A stretch of 64,000 bases of DNA, taken from Ruminococcaceae bacterium BL-4 (GTDB lineage: Bacteria; Bacillota; Clostridia; Oscillospirales; Acutalibacteraceae). Positions 1 through 8,020 of the stretch are shown here, one piece after another; the stretch's first letter is position 1, and each line of letters begins with the position of its first letter. The stretch is taken from assembly GCA_902809935.1 (NCBI GenBank), contig LR778134.1:682001-746000 (forward strand), read 5' to 3'. The position numbers were made by a program, and so were the translations under genes. The notes under the pieces are model-generated. The model was given only the letters and a program-made list of their open reading frames with translations. It had not been told where the DNA came from and did no database searches.

Positions 1-1095
1 CACATCATAGCTGCCATGAGCAAAAACGTCCAAGAATATGGAACTGCTGTTTTCTGCTTTAGAAAGCAAATCTTCATAGGAAATAGAAAATGAATCAAGG
101 GTGCGGCAGAGCGTTCCTTCTGCAAGATATGCTTTTAAATCTTCTCCCCACTGTGTAGTAAGTGCGCGCAGCCGCTCCTTTTGCCGCGCCGGTTCGCTTA
201 AAAAGAGAAAGCCGTCCTGCGGCAGATAAGAAAGCAGCGTTGCTTTCTGCGGATACAAAATCGGGAGGAATTTATCCATGCAGGAAAGTCGGATTCCATT
301 CATAAGCCCGTCAATTTGTTCTTTTAAAACTTCCTTTTGTTTCGGCGCTGCTTTTCCGCGCAGAGATGACATCAACTTTTGAAGTGTCTTGGCAAAAGCT
401 TTCGGATGGTCGGTTAAAGCTTCTACCGCCGGCACAACGGTTACCTCTTCAACAGAATCCGTACGTCTCTGTGTAACCGCGTCAAAATGAGAGATGGTAT
501 CAATTTGATCTCCCCAAAATTCGATTCGCAGCGGAGAAGCAGACTCTGGCGGATAAAGATCCAGAATCCCTCCGCGACGGGAAAATTGCCCGGAACCATC
601 CACCTGTTCTGCCCGTTCATAACCGCAGGACAAAAGCAAGGATTCCAAAGATTCCGGAGAAACGTCCTCTCCGGAGCAAAATTCTTTTGTATGATTTTTT
701 AAAACTTCCGGCGGCAGGGTAAGCTGTAAGGCCCCCTCGATGCTGCAGACCAAAACCTTGCAAGCCCCTTCTAAAAAGCGGGAAAGTACTCCAATCCTCT
801 GATGCTCATATTCGTGAGAAGCAGTTCCACTGAGAAACGTAAAATCTCTTGCAGGATAAAAAAGGGTCTCAATTCCCAATGATTCCAGGTCGGACTGCAG
901 GCGATTTCCTTCACTCTCATCCCCACAAACGACGATTGCTGGTTTTTCACTCTGCTCACAGAGTGCACTAATCAGTGCCGCCTTATGAATCCCGGTAAGC
1001 CCCGTACAGGCAATCGGAGCCCTTTTCTCCCTTAAAGCTGTTATTAAAGCCGTATATTCGGGAAGATTTTGAAAAGCATTGGTTAAAAGTTTCAT
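1..1095 (-). CDS. mfd: Transcription-repair coupling factor Mfd, N-terminal part (cut by window edge)
   Basis: The minus-strand frame stays open for 365 codons from an ATG at 1095 to the left edge, so only the N-terminus is present. It begins MKLLTNAFQNLPEYTALITA. Features typical of the UvrB-like N-terminal module of Mfd are visible: a degenerate P-loop region, FYPARDFTFLSGTASHEYEH near residue 80, and FSRRGGILDLYPP near 165. Mfd removes RNA polymerase stalled at lesions and recruits UvrA. The RNA-polymerase-interacting and translocase domains lie outside the window. The start is supported by AGGAG 9 nt upstream. Family identity is from recognised motifs; confidence is high. Confidence 0.93.
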   Translation of the reverse strand, partial: MKLLTNAFQNLPEYTALITALREKRAPIACTGLTGIHKAALISALCEQSEKPAIVVCGDESEGNRLQSDLESLGIETLFYPARDFTFLSGTASHEYEHQRIGVLSRFLEGACKVLVCSIEGALQLTLPPEVLKNHTKEFCSGEDVSPESLESLLLSCGYERAEQVDGSGQFSRRGGILDLYPPESASPLRIEFWGDQIDTISHFDAVTQRRTDSVEEVTVVPAVEALTDHPKAFAKTLQKLMSSLRGKAAPKQKEVLKEQIDGLMNGIRLSCMDKFLPILYPQKATLLSYLPQDGFLFLSEPARQKERLRALTTQWGEDLKAYLAEGTLCRTLDSFSISYEDLLSKAENSSSIFLDVFAHGSYDV

Positions 1096-1133
1096 AAAAT
1101 TTGCTCCTGTTTTGCATTTTTAGGAAGAATCGA

Positions 1134-1162
1134 TTGTTTTTCGCCAAAATAAATGCTATAAT
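1134..1162 (+). promoter_or_regulatory. Sigma-A-type promoter of the NSS transporter gene
   Basis: TTGTTT at 1134-1139 and TATAAT at 1157-1162 are separated by 17 nt. They lie in the divergent intergenic region between mfd and the transporter, reading toward the transporter. Confidence 0.7.
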
Positions 1163-1238
1163 AAATTTATCTATTCAAAAATTTAAAGTGCTAAATTAGC
1201 ATTTTAATTTTTTTCAAATGAGGGGGTAAATAGATCTT

Positions 1239-2597
1239 ATGAATCAAGAAACAAAAACCCGCAGCAGCTTTTCCGGTAAAGTCGGATTTATATTAGCCGC
1301 AGCGGGCAGTGCAGTCGGCCTGGGGAACATTTGGCGGTTCCCGTATCTTGCCGCAAAATACGGCGGCGGTATTTTCCTGTTTGTTTACATTATCCTTGCG
1401 GTAACCTTTGGTTTTGTGCTGATGATTACAGAAATTGCAATTGGGCGGAAAACCGGTCTTTCTGCAATCGAAGCCTATGGCGCTATCAACAAGAAATTTA
1501 AGTTTTTGGGGGTCCTTACTTCTCTGGTTCCAATCATCATTCTGCCTTACTACAGTGTAATCGGCGGTTGGGTTATGAAATATCTGGCAGTGTACGTTGC
1601 AGGTCAGGGGAATGCAGCTGCAGGTGCCAAATTCTTCGGCAACTTTATTAGTGAACCAATTGAACCGGTCCTCTGGTTCTTGCTCTTTGTTGGGCTCACC
1701 GCAATCATCGTTCTGTTTGGTGTACAGAAAGGCGTTGAAAAAGCCAGCCGAATTCTGATGCCGGTACTGGTCGTTTTGTCGGTTGCAGTAGCAATTTACT
1801 CTGTCACTTTGCCCGGCGCTGTCGAGGGTGTTAAATATTATCTGCTGCCCGATTTCAGCAAATTCTCCATCAACACCGTTCTCGGTGCTATGGGACAGCT
1901 TTTCTATTCTTTGAGTCTTGCTATGGGCATCATGATTACTTATGGCTCCTATATGAAGCGGGACGTAGACCTTGTACAATCTGCCCGCCAGATCGATATT
2001 TTTGATACCGGCATTGCTTTTGTCGCCGGTTTAATGATTATTCCGGCTGTCTTCGCTTTTACAGGAGAAGCTCCTAAAAAAGCAGGCCCTGGTTTAATGT
2101 TCCAGGCTCTTCCGCAGGTTTTTGCAAATATGGGCTTTGGTACTGTTGCCGGTACGCTTTTCTTCCTATTGGTTTTATTTGCTGCATTAACTTCTTCGAT
2201 CTCGTTGATGGAAACTGTCGTTTCCATCTTCCAGGACAAACTCGGATGGGAACGTCGCGGAACCTGTCTGGTTGTTCTTTTGGGCGCAATCGCCATTGGG
2301 ATTCCATCTTCTCTGGGATTTGGTCCTTGGTCAATGGTTCAGATCATTGGTATGGATATTCTGGACTTCTTCGATTTTATCAGCAACAGTGTCCTGATGC
2401 CAATCGTTGCTCTGCTTACCTGCATCTGCATTGGTCATGTCGTTGGTCCCAAGTTTGTGGAAGACGAAATCAGCCTTTCCGGAAAATTCCGTGAAAAGAA
2501 AATGTACAATGTGACAATTCGCTGGATCGCTCCGGTCTGTATCGTAGCAATTCTTGTTTCGAGCGTTATGAATGCTCTGGGAATCATCACAATCTAA
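1239..2597 (+). CDS. Sodium-dependent transporter, neurotransmitter:sodium symporter (NSS/SNF) family
   Basis: This 452-residue polytopic membrane protein has the LeuT-fold signature near its N-terminus (AAAGSAVGLGNIWRFPYLAA, residues about 21-40), where the unwound first helix binds Na+ and substrate. The length matches the shorter bacterial NSS proteins with about 11 membrane helices. Family members co-transport amino acids or related amines with Na+; the substrate cannot be read from sequence. The ATG start follows a GGGGG-type ribosome binding site. The gene is monocistronic, with its own promoter and two U-tailed hairpins downstream. Confidence 0.92.
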   Translation: MNQETKTRSSFSGKVGFILAAAGSAVGLGNIWRFPYLAAKYGGGIFLFVYIILAVTFGFVLMITEIAIGRKTGLSAIEAYGAINKKFKFLGVLTSLVPIIILPYYSVIGGWVMKYLAVYVAGQGNAAAGAKFFGNFISEPIEPVLWFLLFVGLTAIIVLFGVQKGVEKASRILMPVLVVLSVAVAIYSVTLPGAVEGVKYYLLPDFSKFSINTVLGAMGQLFYSLSLAMGIMITYGSYMKRDVDLVQSARQIDIFDTGIAFVAGLMIIPAVFAFTGEAPKKAGPGLMFQALPQVFANMGFGTVAGTLFFLLVLFAALTSSISLMETVVSIFQDKLGWERRGTCLVVLLGAIAIGIPSSLGFGPWSMVQIIGMDILDFFDFISNSVLMPIVALLTCICIGHVVGPKFVEDEISLSGKFREKKMYNVTIRWIAPVCIVAILVSSVMNALGIITI

Positions 2598-2628
2598 TTT
2601 TTCCCAAATTGCATATCCAGTAATTTGA

Positions 2629-2658
2629 GCCGTCTCCGTAATTGGGGGCGGTTTTTTA
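2629..2658 (+). terminator. Rho-independent terminator after the NSS transporter
   Basis: GCCGTCTCC pairs with GGGGGCGG (several G-U pairs) and is followed by six T residues. Confidence 0.6.
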
Positions 2659-2706
2659 TTATCTTTTGTTATCTAATAAAACATGAGATTAAACGGCAAC
2701 ACAAGT

Positions 2707-2735
2707 GCCCCGCATTTTTACATGCAGGGCTTTTT
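2707..2735 (+). terminator. Second U-tailed hairpin between the NSS transporter and lepA
   Basis: GCCCCGCAT pairs with ATGCAGGGC around a short T-rich loop and is followed by TTTTT. It reads on the plus strand, so it backs up the preceding terminator and shields convergent lepA. Confidence 0.65.
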
Positions 2736-2781
2736 AAACTTATTATCAAATCCCATATAGGATTTCTCAGTCAGGCAGCTT

Positions 2782-4593
2782 TTAATCATCATCCAATTTT
2801 AAGACTGCCATAAATGCTTCCTGCGGGACTTCTACTGTGCCAAGTTTGCGCATCTTCTTCTTGCCTTCCTTCTGTTTTTCCAGAAGCTTTTTCTTACGAC
2901 TGATATCACCGCCGTAACATTTTGCAAGAACATCTTTGCGCATCGCCTTAACTGTTTCTCTTGCGATAATACGCCCGCCAACACAAGCCTGAATCGGGAT
3001 TTCAAAAAGTTGTCGAGGAATTTTATCCTTGAGTTTTTCTGCCATTTTCCTCGCGCGTGAATAAGCTTTATCGGAATGGATAATAAAAGAAAGTGCATCG
3101 ACGACTTCGCCGTTGAGCATAATATCAAGTTTGACAAGGCTGCTCTTCTGATAGCCCTTTACCTCATAATCAAAGCTCGCGTAACCGCGGGTTTTACTTT
3201 TAAGTGCGTCAAAAAAGTCATAGATAATTTCGTTTAACGGCAAAATGTAATGAATATCGACCCGATCCGTATCCAAGTACTGCATATCCTGAAAGACACC
3301 GCGCCGATCTTGGCATAGTTCCATAATATTGCCCACATACTCGCTGGGCGAATAAATATGTGCATCCGTCATAGGTTCACGTGCTTCGGCAATCAGAGAA
3401 GGATCTGGATAGTTCGTCGGATTATCAATATAAACCGTTTGCCCATCCGTTTTGACAATTTCATAAATAACGCTGGGCGCTGTCGTAACTAAATCAAGAT
3501 GATATTCCCGCTCCAGCCGTTCCTGAATAATCTCCATATGCAGGAGCCCTAAGAAACCGCACCGAAATCCAAAGCCAAGCGCGACACTGGTTTCTGGTTC
3601 AAAGGAAAGCGCGGCATCATTGAGCTGCAGCTTTTCGAGTGCATCTCTCAAATCCGGATATTTTGCGCCGTCTGCGGGGTAAATACCGCAGAAAACCATC
3701 GGCTGAGCTGCTCGGTAACCGGGCAGCGGCTCCTTTGCAGGATTATCTCTCAACGTGATGGTATCTCCTACTCTGGCTTCACGCACTTCTTTAATGGAAG
3801 CGGTCAGATATCCTACTTCGCCAGCCTGCAGTTCCCCTGCATTTTCAAAAGAAGTCGCACGCATATAGCCGCATTCCACCACGGTGAATTCGCCGCCGGT
3901 AGACATTACACGAATTACATCGCCGTTTTTTACGGTGCCGGACATGATACGGATATGCGCTACAACCCCTTTATATGCATCGTAATAGCTATCGAAGATC
4001 AGCGCCCGCAGAGGTGCATTTTCATCTCCCTGCGGCGGCGGAATCAGCGAAACGATCTGCTCCATAACTGCGGGAATATTTGTCCCCAGCTTTGCGCTGA
4101 TACAGGGTGCATCCTCTGCGGGGATTCCGATCACATCTTCGATCTCAGCTTTTACCCGTTCCGGATCGGCGCTCGGCAAATCAATCTTGTTGATAACCGG
4201 CACGATCTCCAATCCGGCGTCTACCGCGAGATAAGTATTGGCAAGTGTCTGTGCCTCAATTCCCTGTGAAGCGTCCACAACAAGGACTGCGCCTTCGCAG
4301 GCAGTCAAGGATCGGCTGACTTCATAGTTAAAGTCTACATGGCCGGGGGTGTCGATCAGATTAAAGACATAATCGAGCCCATCTTTCGCTGTATAGACCA
4401 AAGTAACCGCATGTGCCTTGATAGTAATCCCGCGCTCACGCTCCAGATCCATATCGTCCAAGATCTGATCTTCCATCTCGCGCAGAGGAACCGATTTCGT
4501 CTGCTCCAGAATTCGATCGGCAAGCGTGCTTTTGCCATGGTCAATATGTGCGATAATGCTGAAATTGCGGATTCTTTCCCGTGGGATTTTCAA
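2782..4593 (-). CDS. lepA: Elongation factor 4 (LepA), ribosome back-translocating GTPase
   Basis: The 603-residue translational GTPase starts [28 protein letters not shown], with the G1 motif [14 protein letters not shown] (G3) near 81 and NKID (G4) near 135. It ends with the LepA-specific domain ([31 protein letters not shown]). Length is normal for LepA (about 600). The start codon is TTG, supported by GGAG 8 nt upstream. LepA acts on stalled or misassembled ribosomes. In Bacillus lepA lies beside spoIIP, gpr and rpsT; the same neighbours occur here with altered orientations. Confidence 0.97.
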   Translation of the reverse strand: MKIPRERIRNFSIIAHIDHGKSTLADRILEQTKSVPLREMEDQILDDMDLERERGITIKAHAVTLVYTAKDGLDYVFNLIDTPGHVDFNYEVSRSLTACEGAVLVVDASQGIEAQTLANTYLAVDAGLEIVPVINKIDLPSADPERVKAEIEDVIGIPAEDAPCISAKLGTNIPAVMEQIVSLIPPPQGDENAPLRALIFDSYYDAYKGVVAHIRIMSGTVKNGDVIRVMSTGGEFTVVECGYMRATSFENAGELQAGEVGYLTASIKEVREARVGDTITLRDNPAKEPLPGYRAAQPMVFCGIYPADGAKYPDLRDALEKLQLNDAALSFEPETSVALGFGFRCGFLGLLHMEIIQERLEREYHLDLVTTAPSVIYEIVKTDGQTVYIDNPTNYPDPSLIAEAREPMTDAHIYSPSEYVGNIMELCQDRRGVFQDMQYLDTDRVDIHYILPLNEIIYDFFDALKSKTRGYASFDYEVKGYQKSSLVKLDIMLNGEVVDALSFIIHSDKAYSRARKMAEKLKDKIPRQLFEIPIQACVGGRIIARETVKAMRKDVLAKCYGGDISRKKKLLEKQKEGKKKMRKLGTVEVPQEAFMAVLKLDDD

Positions 4594-4664
4594 AGATCAC
4601 CGCTCCTTTTCTTTTTAAAATGAATCATTAAAGTAAATTCAATTATACCATAAACCTTAAAAAA

Positions 4665-4701
4665 ACGGAACTGCCTTTCTTCTTTTGCAGTTCCGTCCTT
4701 T
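4665..4701. terminator. Bidirectional terminator between the small membrane-protein operon and lepA
   Basis: ACGGAACTGC and GCAGTTCCGT form a perfect 10-bp stem flanked by A-runs and T-runs on both sides. It most likely ends the minus-strand pair at 4702-5226. Confidence 0.75.
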
Positions 4702-4965
4702 TTATTTTTTACGGATTTTTTTCTGCGGACGATGATAACGGCGGCGAGCAACAAATCCTTGACGGCTCAACGGGTTTTTAACCGCCACCAACATTGTTCC
4801 GATCAAAATAACCAAAAGTAAAATCCAGCCTAAAATTCCGAACGTATTTAAAAGCAGATCCCTAGAACTGTCTTTCGGTGCCTCAAGAGCAGCAGCCGCA
4901 GCAGAAAAAGGCGACATCATAAAAGTACCAAAAGCGAAAATCCCAATTTCCGCCTGCTTTTTCAT
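4702..4965 (-). CDS. Small membrane protein with signal-like N-terminus, function unknown
   Basis: This 87-residue product has a hydrophobic, possibly cleavable N-terminus (residues 5-28), a strong membrane helix around 43-62 (GILGWILLLVILIGTMLVAV) and a very basic C-terminal tail (RRRYHRPQKKIRKK). I do not recognise the family. It follows the 80-residue ORF by 18 nt and ends just before a strong terminator, so the two form a two-gene unit beside spoIIP. In Bacillus this slot (spoIIP-lepA) holds yqxA, but I see no convincing similarity. AAGAAGG lies at suitable spacing upstream of the ATG. Confidence 0.6.
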   Translation of the reverse strand: MKKQAEIGIFAFGTFMMSPFSAAAAALEAPKDSSRDLLLNTFGILGWILLLVILIGTMLVAVKNPLSRQGFVARRRYHRPQKKIRKK

Positions 4966-4983
4966 TCTGCCGCCTTCTTTCTT

Positions 4984-5226
4984 TCAGGATTCCAGTGATT
5001 CCGGACATATCAATTCAACAAATTGATCATACCATACATCTGTTGCGAAAGAAAGGGGTCCAAGGCGTTTTGTCATGGGACGCACCCTATCAAGATAAAG
5101 CGTATGTGCATCCCCAAAACCAATCCATCGACAATTTACGTCCACCGTCATCAGCAAAAGTCCTGTTCCCAACACCAAAAGTGTCACCCCGCAAGAACAT
5201 AAAACAATTTTCCAAGTAGACCGCAT
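4984..5226 (-). CDS. Small single-pass membrane protein, function unknown
   Basis: The 80-residue product starts MRSTWKIVLCSCGVTLLVLG and has one N-terminal membrane helix (about 6-26) followed by a soluble domain containing NCRWIGFGDAHTLYLDRV. The chosen ATG has GGGGG 7 nt upstream. An ATG at 5244 is also possible, adding six residues. The gene is divergent from spoIIP and its start region overlaps the putative spoIIP promoter, so the two may be co-controlled. No family is recognised. It could be a small sporulation-associated protein, but only its position suggests that. Confidence 0.55.
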   Translation of the reverse strand: MRSTWKIVLCSCGVTLLVLGTGLLLMTVDVNCRWIGFGDAHTLYLDRVRPMTKRLGPLSFATDVWYDQFVELICPESLES

Positions 5227-5240
5227 TTCCATTCCCCCAT

Positions 5241-5269
5241 TCATATTTTCCCCAGTTTTCCCATATACT
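5241..5269 (+). promoter_or_regulatory. Putative sigma-E (mother-cell) promoter of spoIIP
   Basis: TCATATT at 5241-5247 and CATATACT at 5262-5269 are spaced by 14 nt. This fits the sigma-E pattern (-35 like KMATATT, -10 like CATAnnnT). spoIIP is a sigma-E gene in Bacillus. The assignment is by eye. Confidence 0.5.
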
Positions 5270-5300
5270 CCAACAAAACAAGGACAGGGAGGGATTTTTA

Positions 5301-6389
5301 TTGGGCAAATACCTTCGTACAGCCGGAACCGCACTCCTCGCTATTTTTTCCTTCGCCTGTGTGTTTTCGAGGCTGCCGAAATTTTCCGCTCAGCAGGCTG
5401 CTGTTGCCGCTGCAGATACGGCTTTGCCGCTGGGTTTTTATCATGAAGTCGCCAATCCACACGAACCAGAATCGCTTCATTCTTTGCCTCAATCTGTTTA
5501 TATTCCGCCGGTTTCCTCTAATTCCGGCGTTTCTTCAGCAAAACCATCATCAGCAACTACTGAATCTTCTGAAGCGGTATCAGATTCGGGAAGTCTTCCT
5601 TCTGATTCAATCTCTGATGCCCTTTTAGACGGAAACATCCTTGAAACCGATCTTTCTCAAGGTGGAAAAGAGCAAGACGGAATCTTTATCAAAAATTCAA
5701 CTGCCGGAAATACCGTTGATGCAGCGGATGTTCTCTCACAGAAAACGACTCTGAACATTCACAAAGACGGCAGCCCAATGGTATTGATCTATCATACACA
5801 CACCTGTGAAGCATACGCAGGCGTTACCAGCAGCGATGATCCCAGTCTCAGCGTTGTAGCGGTAGGAGATGCCATTGCTCAAGAATTGCAGGCAGCGGGG
5901 ATCGGCGTCATCCATGATACCACCATCCATGACAGCCCCAATTACAATGGCTGTTATGATCGCAGCTGCGCTACCGTTCAAAAAAATCTGGCGCAGTATC
6001 CCAGCATTCAGGTAACACTGGATATCCATCGAGATTCCATGACCACAAAAGACGGAATTCGCTATAAACCCACCGCCATCATTAACGGAAAACGGGCCGC
6101 ACAGATCATGATCATTTCAGGCTGTGACGACGGCACACTTAATTTTCCAAACTGGGCAGAAAATCTCAAGTTAGCAGTTCGTCTGCAATCAGGCGGCGCA
6201 CAATTTTCAAAACTGATGCGTCCACTTGACTTTACCAACCGCCGCTACAACGAAGAACTTACCAATGGGTCTCTGCTCTGTGAATTCGGCACAGAGGTAA
6301 ACACACTGGATGAAGCGGTTTATTCCGGCCATCTTTTTGGTCAAGTGCTTTCACAGGAACTTTCAAAAATAGCACAGGATGCAGGATAA
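5301..6389 (+). CDS. spoIIP: Stage II sporulation protein P (peptidoglycan endopeptidase/amidase of engulfment)
   Basis: The 362-residue protein has an N-terminal membrane anchor, a Ser/Pro-rich linker (about 70-110) and the SpoIIP catalytic domain: MVLIYHTHTCEAY (His and Glu), LDIHRDS and the tail motif LLCEFGTEVNTLDEA, where the Glu ligand sits. SpoIIP works with SpoIID and SpoIIM to thin septal peptidoglycan during forespore engulfment. The TTG start is chosen because GGGAGGG lies 7 nt upstream and no ATG fits. It converges on gpr with only 2 nt between the stop codons and no terminator, so antisense overlap of the transcripts is likely. Confidence 0.93.
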   Translation: MGKYLRTAGTALLAIFSFACVFSRLPKFSAQQAAVAAADTALPLGFYHEVANPHEPESLHSLPQSVYIPPVSSNSGVSSAKPSSATTESSEAVSDSGSLPSDSISDALLDGNILETDLSQGGKEQDGIFIKNSTAGNTVDAADVLSQKTTLNIHKDGSPMVLIYHTHTCEAYAGVTSSDDPSLSVVAVGDAIAQELQAAGIGVIHDTTIHDSPNYNGCYDRSCATVQKNLAQYPSIQVTLDIHRDSMTTKDGIRYKPTAIINGKRAAQIMIISGCDDGTLNFPNWAENLKLAVRLQSGGAQFSKLMRPLDFTNRRYNEELTNGSLLCEFGTEVNTLDEAVYSGHLFGQVLSQELSKIAQDAG

Positions 6390-6391
6390 TT

Positions 6392-7189
6392 TTAAGCAAG
6401 CATAAGCTGTTCATACGTTTCAGGGTCAATCGAATCATTCGCTGCACAGTTGATTGCAAGCGCCAAAAGTCCTGCCGCACGTGACACAAGCGAATCAATG
6501 CCGCGGGGCGTTACCATCATAGTGCCGGCACCTTCTACCTCTCCGCTGCAAAGGTCCTCGCAGAGTGTAGCTGCATCCACCACGGTCGGCACACCAAGCC
6601 CAATCACCGGAGCTCCTATTGTTTCTTCATCAAGGCGCGGCCGGTCATTGCGCACACCGGAACCAGGAGCGATTCCACCGGTAGAAATCTGTATCGTTTT
6701 ACAGAGCCGGTGCAGTCTGCCGGCTGCCAGTGCATCCACAGCGATTACCGCTACCGGATGAATTTTTTGTACTAATGCACGCAAAAGCTCCGCCGTTTCA
6801 ATTCCCGTAGTTCCCAAAACACCAGGTTTTACCACTGCTACCGAACGCAGCTCTCCTAAACCGACTTCGTGTGCAACTGCACCTTTGATATGACGAGTCG
6901 CAAAAACTTGATCTGCACAAATAGGGCCAAGTGCATCCGGCGTCATATCTGCATTTCCGAGGCCTGCTACCAAAATTTCTCCTTTTGGGGGTAGAAGTTT
7001 CTGCAGCTCGTCCGTTATCAGCCGCCTAAGAGACGCTTCATCGTCATCTCCGCCGCCAATTTGCGGTGCCTCAATCGTCACATAACATACTTCTCCTTCT
7101 TTTGATCTGCGCACTGGAAATCCACGCAAATTTTCTTTTTGCGTTGTTTTTCCGTTGCGTTCCATTGCAAGATCTGTTCGATACGCCAT
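6392..7189 (-). CDS. gpr: Germination protease GPR (spore SASP-degrading endopeptidase)
   Basis: The 265-residue product begins MAYRTDLAMERN, the conserved GPR N-terminus where self-processing occurs next to the TDLA motif. Family motifs include ILVAGLGNADMTPDALGP, KPGVLGTTGIETAE and ISTGGIAPGSGVRNDR. GPR degrades small acid-soluble proteins when spores germinate, after forespore activation. It is much shorter than Bacillus GPR (about 370) but within the range of compact clostridial forms. AGGAGG precedes the ATG. It is divergent from rpsT and convergent with spoIIP, whereas gpr and spoIIP are co-directional in Bacillus. Confidence 0.93.
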   Translation of the reverse strand: MAYRTDLAMERNGKTTQKENLRGFPVRRSKEGEVCYVTIEAPQIGGGDDDEASLRRLITDELQKLLPPKGEILVAGLGNADMTPDALGPICADQVFATRHIKGAVAHEVGLGELRSVAVVKPGVLGTTGIETAELLRALVQKIHPVAVIAVDALAAGRLHRLCKTIQISTGGIAPGSGVRNDRPRLDEETIGAPVIGLGVPTVVDAATLCEDLCSGEVEGAGTMMVTPRGIDSLVSRAAGLLALAINCAANDSIDPETYEQLMLA

Positions 7190-7279
7190 TAAAATCTTCC
7201 TCCTGTCTTTGTTTTTTATAGTCTGTGCGGATTTTTGTAGATTATTTTTTCAAAAACCAATGTTTTTCAAGAAATTCAC

Positions 7280-7308
7280 TTGCTTTTTCATGGTCACAAT
7301 GCTATCAT
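7280..7308 (+). promoter_or_regulatory. Sigma-A promoter of rpsT
   Basis: TTGCTT (7280-7285) and TATCAT (7303-7308) with a 17-nt spacer, about 37 nt before the rpsT start. Confidence 0.6.
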
Positions 7309-7344
7309 TAATAATATGTGACGACCGTAAAAGGAGGTGCAACT

Positions 7345-7608
7345 ATGCCGAACATTAAATCCGCGAAGAAGCGCGTAAAGGTTATCGCTACAAAAACGAT
7401 GATCAACAAGTCGATTAATTCTGAACTTAAGACCAATATAAAGAAAGCAAATGCCGCCGTTGACGCCAAAGCAGAAGATCGTGCCGAGGCCGTGCGTGTC
7501 GCCGTAAAAGCTATCGACCAAGCAGCTGCAAAGGGCATTTTGAAAAAGAATACTGCTGCCCGCAAAAAATCCAGCTTGAATCGCAAGCTGAATGCTGTAA
7601 ATGCTTGA
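7345..7608 (+). CDS. rpsT: 30S ribosomal protein S20
   Basis: The 87-residue, Lys/Ala-rich protein MPNIKSAKKRVKVIATKTMI... has the S20 signature N-terminus and the C-terminal KGILKKNTAARKKSSLNRKL. S20 binds 16S rRNA early in 30S assembly. The ATG at 7345 follows a perfect AAGGAGGTG ribosome binding site; an upstream in-frame GTG at 7318 overlaps that site and is rejected. The gene is monocistronic, with its own promoter and terminator. Confidence 0.97.
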   Translation: MPNIKSAKKRVKVIATKTMINKSINSELKTNIKKANAAVDAKAEDRAEAVRVAVKAIDQAAAKGILKKNTAARKKSSLNRKLNAVNA

Positions 7609-7624
7609 TTTAAAAGAATCTAAA

Positions 7625-7655
7625 AGCAGAGCTTTTGCTCTGCTTTTTCTTTTTG
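7625..7655 (+). terminator. rpsT terminator
   Basis: AGCAGAGC and GCTCTGCT form an 8-bp stem with a TTTT loop, followed by a long T-rich tail. Confidence 0.8.
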
Positions 7656-7672
7656 CCCTCGACAACGAACAC

Positions 7673-7701
7673 TTGACTTTTCTCCGTCAAATGGATATGA
7701 T
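7673..7701 (+). promoter_or_regulatory. Strong sigma-A promoter for the 50-residue membrane protein
   Basis: TTGACT (7673-7678) and TATGAT (7696-7701) with exactly 17 nt between them. Confidence 0.75.
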
Positions 7702-7736
7702 AAAAGAAATGAATCGACTATCAGGAGGTGTCCATT

Positions 7737-7889
7737 ATGAGAACAGAAAATAAATGCTCTGTACTGATCGCAATTATCTCAGCAGTTTCAGCGATTGCCG
7801 CTGCCACTGTCGCAGTGGTCCTCTTCTTTGAAAAAAAGAAAAAAGACGAAGAAGAATTGGACCATTATTTAGACTGCTCCATTCAGTAA
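7737..7889 (+). CDS. Small membrane protein (50 residues), function unknown
   Basis: A 50-codon ORF encodes MRTENKCSVLIAIISAVSAI followed by more hydrophobic residues, then FFEKKKKDEEELDHYLDCSIQ. It has one membrane helix (about 8-30) and a highly charged cytoplasmic tail. It is supported by a perfect AGGAGGTG ribosome binding site, a near-consensus promoter 36 nt upstream and a strong terminator immediately downstream, making a complete monocistronic unit. I recognise no named family; YtxH-like small membrane proteins look similar. It is short enough to be missed by length-filtered annotation. Confidence 0.8.
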   Translation: MRTENKCSVLIAIISAVSAIAAATVAVVLFFEKKKKDEEELDHYLDCSIQ

Positions 7890-7913
7890 TTTAAATCAGT
7901 ATTTTTCAATTTT

Positions 7914-7951
7914 GGCCCTGCATCGGAAAAATTTCGATGCAGGGCCTTTTT
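7914..7951 (+). terminator. Strong terminator of the 50-residue membrane protein gene
   Basis: GGCCCTGCATCG pairs perfectly with CGATGCAGGGCC and is followed by TTTTT. Confidence 0.85.
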
Positions 7952-7972
7952 CATCCTTACAAAAACGGCTGC

Positions 7973-8011
7973 AAAAAAGCTGCCACTCCAAATTGGAGTG
8001 GCAGCTTTTTA
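7973..8011. terminator. Bidirectional terminator serving the LCP operon
   Basis: A perfect 11-bp stem (GCTGCCACTCC / GGAGTGGCAGC) is flanked by A6 and T5, so it works on either strand. It lies 10 nt downstream of the minus-strand LCP gene stop. Confidence 0.85.
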
Positions 8012-8020
8012 TTTTCTTTC

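Noticed and set aside
1293-1979. 228-codon minus-strand frame inside the NSS transporter gene
   Set aside because: Shadow of the transporter gene; no start signal, no motifs.
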